Source: Acidobacteriota bacterium (GTDB lineage Bacteria > Acidobacteriota > Terriglobia > UBA7540). Taken from it: 7,365 nt of DNA. The notes beneath the pieces are model-generated. The model did not search any database. It was not told the DNA's origin and saw only the letters and a list, made by a program, of their open reading frames with translations. The stretch lies in the NCBI GenBank assembly GCA_021789565.1, contig JAJYJL010000378.1, positions 1 to 7,365 of the forward strand, written 5' to 3'. The translations under genes were made by a program, and so were the position numbers. How positions within the stretch are numbered: position 1 is the first letter of the stretch; each line of letters begins with the position of its first letter. This document shows, one piece after another, positions 6,133 to 7,365 of this stretch.

Positions 6133-7168
6133 AATGATTGATATGAACACATCTTTCAACTGTTGCTATCGTATATTTGACATCCTCGAAACTCGTGTGT
6201 CTTGTCGGCACCATACGGATGATACTGTCTGTGTAGGCTACAGCCAGCACGCCGTGTTCCTTCAATTGCGACAAGAACTCACCAGCACCCATGTTGAGCG
6301 AGGAAATGTCGAAAATCGCCATGTTCGTCTGCACCCGCTCCATATCCAACTTGATTCCCTGAATCTGTTTCAGACCATCAGCAAGCATCTTTGCCTTCTC
6401 ATGATCTTCCTGCAACCTTTCCACCATCGTTTTTAATGCCACGATACCCGCTGCGGCCAAATAACCCACCTGTCTCATCTGGCCACCCATGAACTTCCTG
6501 TAGTATTTGGCTTCCTCAATGAATTCTTTGCTGCCAGTCAGCATGGAACCAGCGGGACAGCAAAGTCCCTTGGAAAGGCAAAACATCAGAGAGTCAACTG
6601 AGGCCACCAGAGCCGGCACGCGCACCCCCAAGGCCAAGGCGGCATTGAAAATTCGCGCCCCGTCCACATGTACTCGCACACCATTTTCATGAGCCAGGTG
6701 GCACAACTCATTCATCCGGTGCACTGGGGTTACAGTTCCCCCATGCCAACAATGAGTATTCTCGATCCAGAGCAAACTAGTCCGCGGGGCACTCCCTTTT
6801 GCTCTCAAGGCGCTCCTGACTTTGGCTGGATTCAGCACCCCCCTCTCGGAAGACACCGAGCGCACGAGGACTGAAGAAATCACGGCTGGGCCACATCTTT
6901 CCCAAATAAGAGTATGTGCCGCGTCGTCGCAGACCATCTCGTCGCCGCGCTGGCAATGCGTCAATATGGCAACTTGGTTGCACATAGTCCCAGTAGGCAA
7001 GAACAAGGCTGCTTCCTTTCCCACCATCTCCGCTGCCAGCTCCTGCAATTCATTCGCGGTTGGGTCCTCGCCGTAGTTGTCTTCCCCCACCTTCGCCCTG
7101 TACATCGCATCCAACATCTCTCGTGTTGGGTTCGTTGTCGTATCGCTGCGCAAATCAATTATGTCCAT
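6131..7168 (-). CDS. ltaE: Threonine aldolase (low-specificity, PLP-dependent)
   Basis: Cytoplasmic PLP enzyme of the beta-eliminating lyase / threonine aldolase family (fold-type I), which cleaves L-threonine or L-allo-threonine to glycine and acetaldehyde. The 345 residues match the usual 330-350. The N-terminal IDLRSDTTT (4-12) is the family signature, with Arg8 expected at the active site. GEDNYGEDPT (28-37) follows, and His85 in DDAAH is the expected ring-stacking residue. HVDGARIFNA (167-176) carries the cofactor-binding Asp169 and Arg172. Lys200 in CLSKG is the Schiff-base lysine, and Arg318 near the C-terminus is the likely carboxylate contact. The segment after the lysine reads GLCCPAGS where GLGAPVGS is usual. 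The ATG at 7168 is the only possible start because an in-frame TGA lies two codons upstream. The stop codon overlaps the SD of the next gene, so the two are probably translationally coupled. Substrate stereospecificity cannot be read from the sequence. Confidence 0.93.
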   Translation of the reverse strand: MDIIDLRSDTTTNPTREMLDAMYRAKVGEDNYGEDPTANELQELAAEMVGKEAALFLPTGTMCNQVAILTHCQRGDEMVCDDAAHTLIWERCGPAVISSVLVRSVSSERGVLNPAKVRSALRAKGSAPRTSLLWIENTHCWHGGTVTPVHRMNELCHLAHENGVRVHVDGARIFNAALALGVRVPALVASVDSLMFCLSKGLCCPAGSMLTGSKEFIEEAKYYRKFMGGQMRQVGYLAAAGIVALKTMVERLQEDHEKAKMLADGLKQIQGIKLDMERVQTNMAIFDISSLNMGAGEFLSQLKEHGVLAVAYTDSIIRMVPTRHTSFEDVKYTIATVERCVHINH

Positions 7169-7192
7169 GACTCAGATGTTGGCTATCCGTTT

Positions 7193-7199
7193 CCTCCTT
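7193..7199 (-). promoter_or_regulatory. Strong SD sequence placed unusually far from the aldolase start
   Basis: A perfect AAGGAGG lies here on the minus strand, but the first usable ATG of the aldolase (7168) is 24 bases downstream. Six bases after the SD comes ATA (7186-7184), in frame with the aldolase, followed by GCC AAC ATC, then an in-frame TGA (7174-7172), GTC and the ATG. The SD is thus ideally placed for the ATA, not for the ATG. Either the ancestral start and N-terminus were lost by point mutation, or the short reading frame is a mini-leader. The ATG has no SD of its own. Confidence 0.6.
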
Positions 7200-7223
7200 G
7201 TTAATGATCACTCTCTCGATTTA

Positions 7224-7365
7224 TTAAGACCTTGGCGCCAGTGTCACGACAGCGACGGCCAGTCCCTTCAAGGTTAGCTGGTCATTCTCGAGCGTCGTGG
7301 TCGCCGGTGGTTCAAACCCCGTCGTTTGGTCCACATACTCGACCCGCGCGCCTTTGCCCTCCGGA
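7224..7365 (-). CDS. C-terminal fragment of a larger protein, possibly glycoside hydrolase beta-sandwich tail
   Basis: Partial gene entering from the right edge; 46 codons are visible before two consecutive TAA stops (7226-7224 and 7223-7221). The tail contains ARVEYVDQTTGFEPP and ends LTLKGLAVAVVTLAPRS. The alternating hydrophobic pattern and the final short strand resemble the C-terminal beta-sandwich strand that closes many glycoside hydrolases (for example GH39/GH51-type enzymes). That is a pattern judgement from one fragment, so the family is not established. The open frame, plausible codon use and double stop support real coding. It ends 55 bases before the threonine aldolase start, on the same strand, so the two could be co-transcribed. 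No terminator hairpin is visible between them. Confidence 0.55.
   Translation of the reverse strand, partial: PEGKGARVEYVDQTTGFEPPATTTLENDQLTLKGLAVAVVTLAPRS

Noticed and set aside
6120..6152. Upstream ATG extending the metalloenzyme by 11 residues
   Set aside because: The downstream ATG 6119 has a perfect AAGGAGG at six bases; the upstream ATG lies inside the aldolase gene without an SD.

Overview
This window looks like chromosomal DNA of a free-living, metabolically versatile bacterium. A soil organism of the Acidobacteriota type is my best guess, based on the large Tat-like alpha/beta hydrolase, the COG2309-type metalloenzyme and the ACS-type transporter remnant. No rRNA, tRNA or marker gene is present to fix the taxonomy. 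Every recognisable gene lies on the minus strand, so transcription runs from position 7365 towards 1.

Region by region, in transcription order: (1) 7365-7224 is the C-terminal end of a larger protein, possibly the beta-sandwich tail of a glycoside hydrolase. (2) 7168-6131 is a PLP-dependent threonine aldolase. It is coupled through a Shine-Dalgarno (SD) sequence overlapping its stop codon to (3) 6119-5133, a metalloenzyme of the aminopeptidase T / 2,5-dihydroxypyridine dioxygenase-like family. (4) 4979-2883 is a 698-residue exported-looking alpha/beta hydrolase with a complete Ser-Asp-His triad in its first half and a second half that appears degenerate. (5) 2740 to about 2215 is the wreck of a thiamine-diphosphate-dependent E1 alpha subunit (acetoin/pyruvate dehydrogenase type), with two apparent 1-base losses in homopolymers, a CAG-to-TAG type nonsense codon, a degraded cofactor motif and no C-terminal half. 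(6) 2197-1886 is the first two membrane segments of an MFS transporter, cut off before the signature loop. (7) 1885-1637 is unassigned. (8) 1636-245 is an intact 12-helix APC permease resembling the putrescine importer PuuP. (9) 244-1 has no gene but contains several hairpins and an 11-base direct repeat.

The aldolase and its neighbour form a convincing two-gene operon, probably for amino-acid or hydroxy-amino-acid catabolism. The E1 alpha and MFS remnants mark a zone of gene decay and deletion between the hydrolase and the APC permease. That zone may once have been a catabolic operon (transporters plus 2-oxo-acid or acetoin dehydrogenase) of which only the last transporter survives.

I found no clear new defence, mobile or biosynthetic system. 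The items most worth checking are the structured, repeat-flanked 150-base segment at the left end, the stepwise pseudogene, the SD/ATA/TGA arrangement before the aldolase, and the 9-G tract in the metalloenzyme gene.
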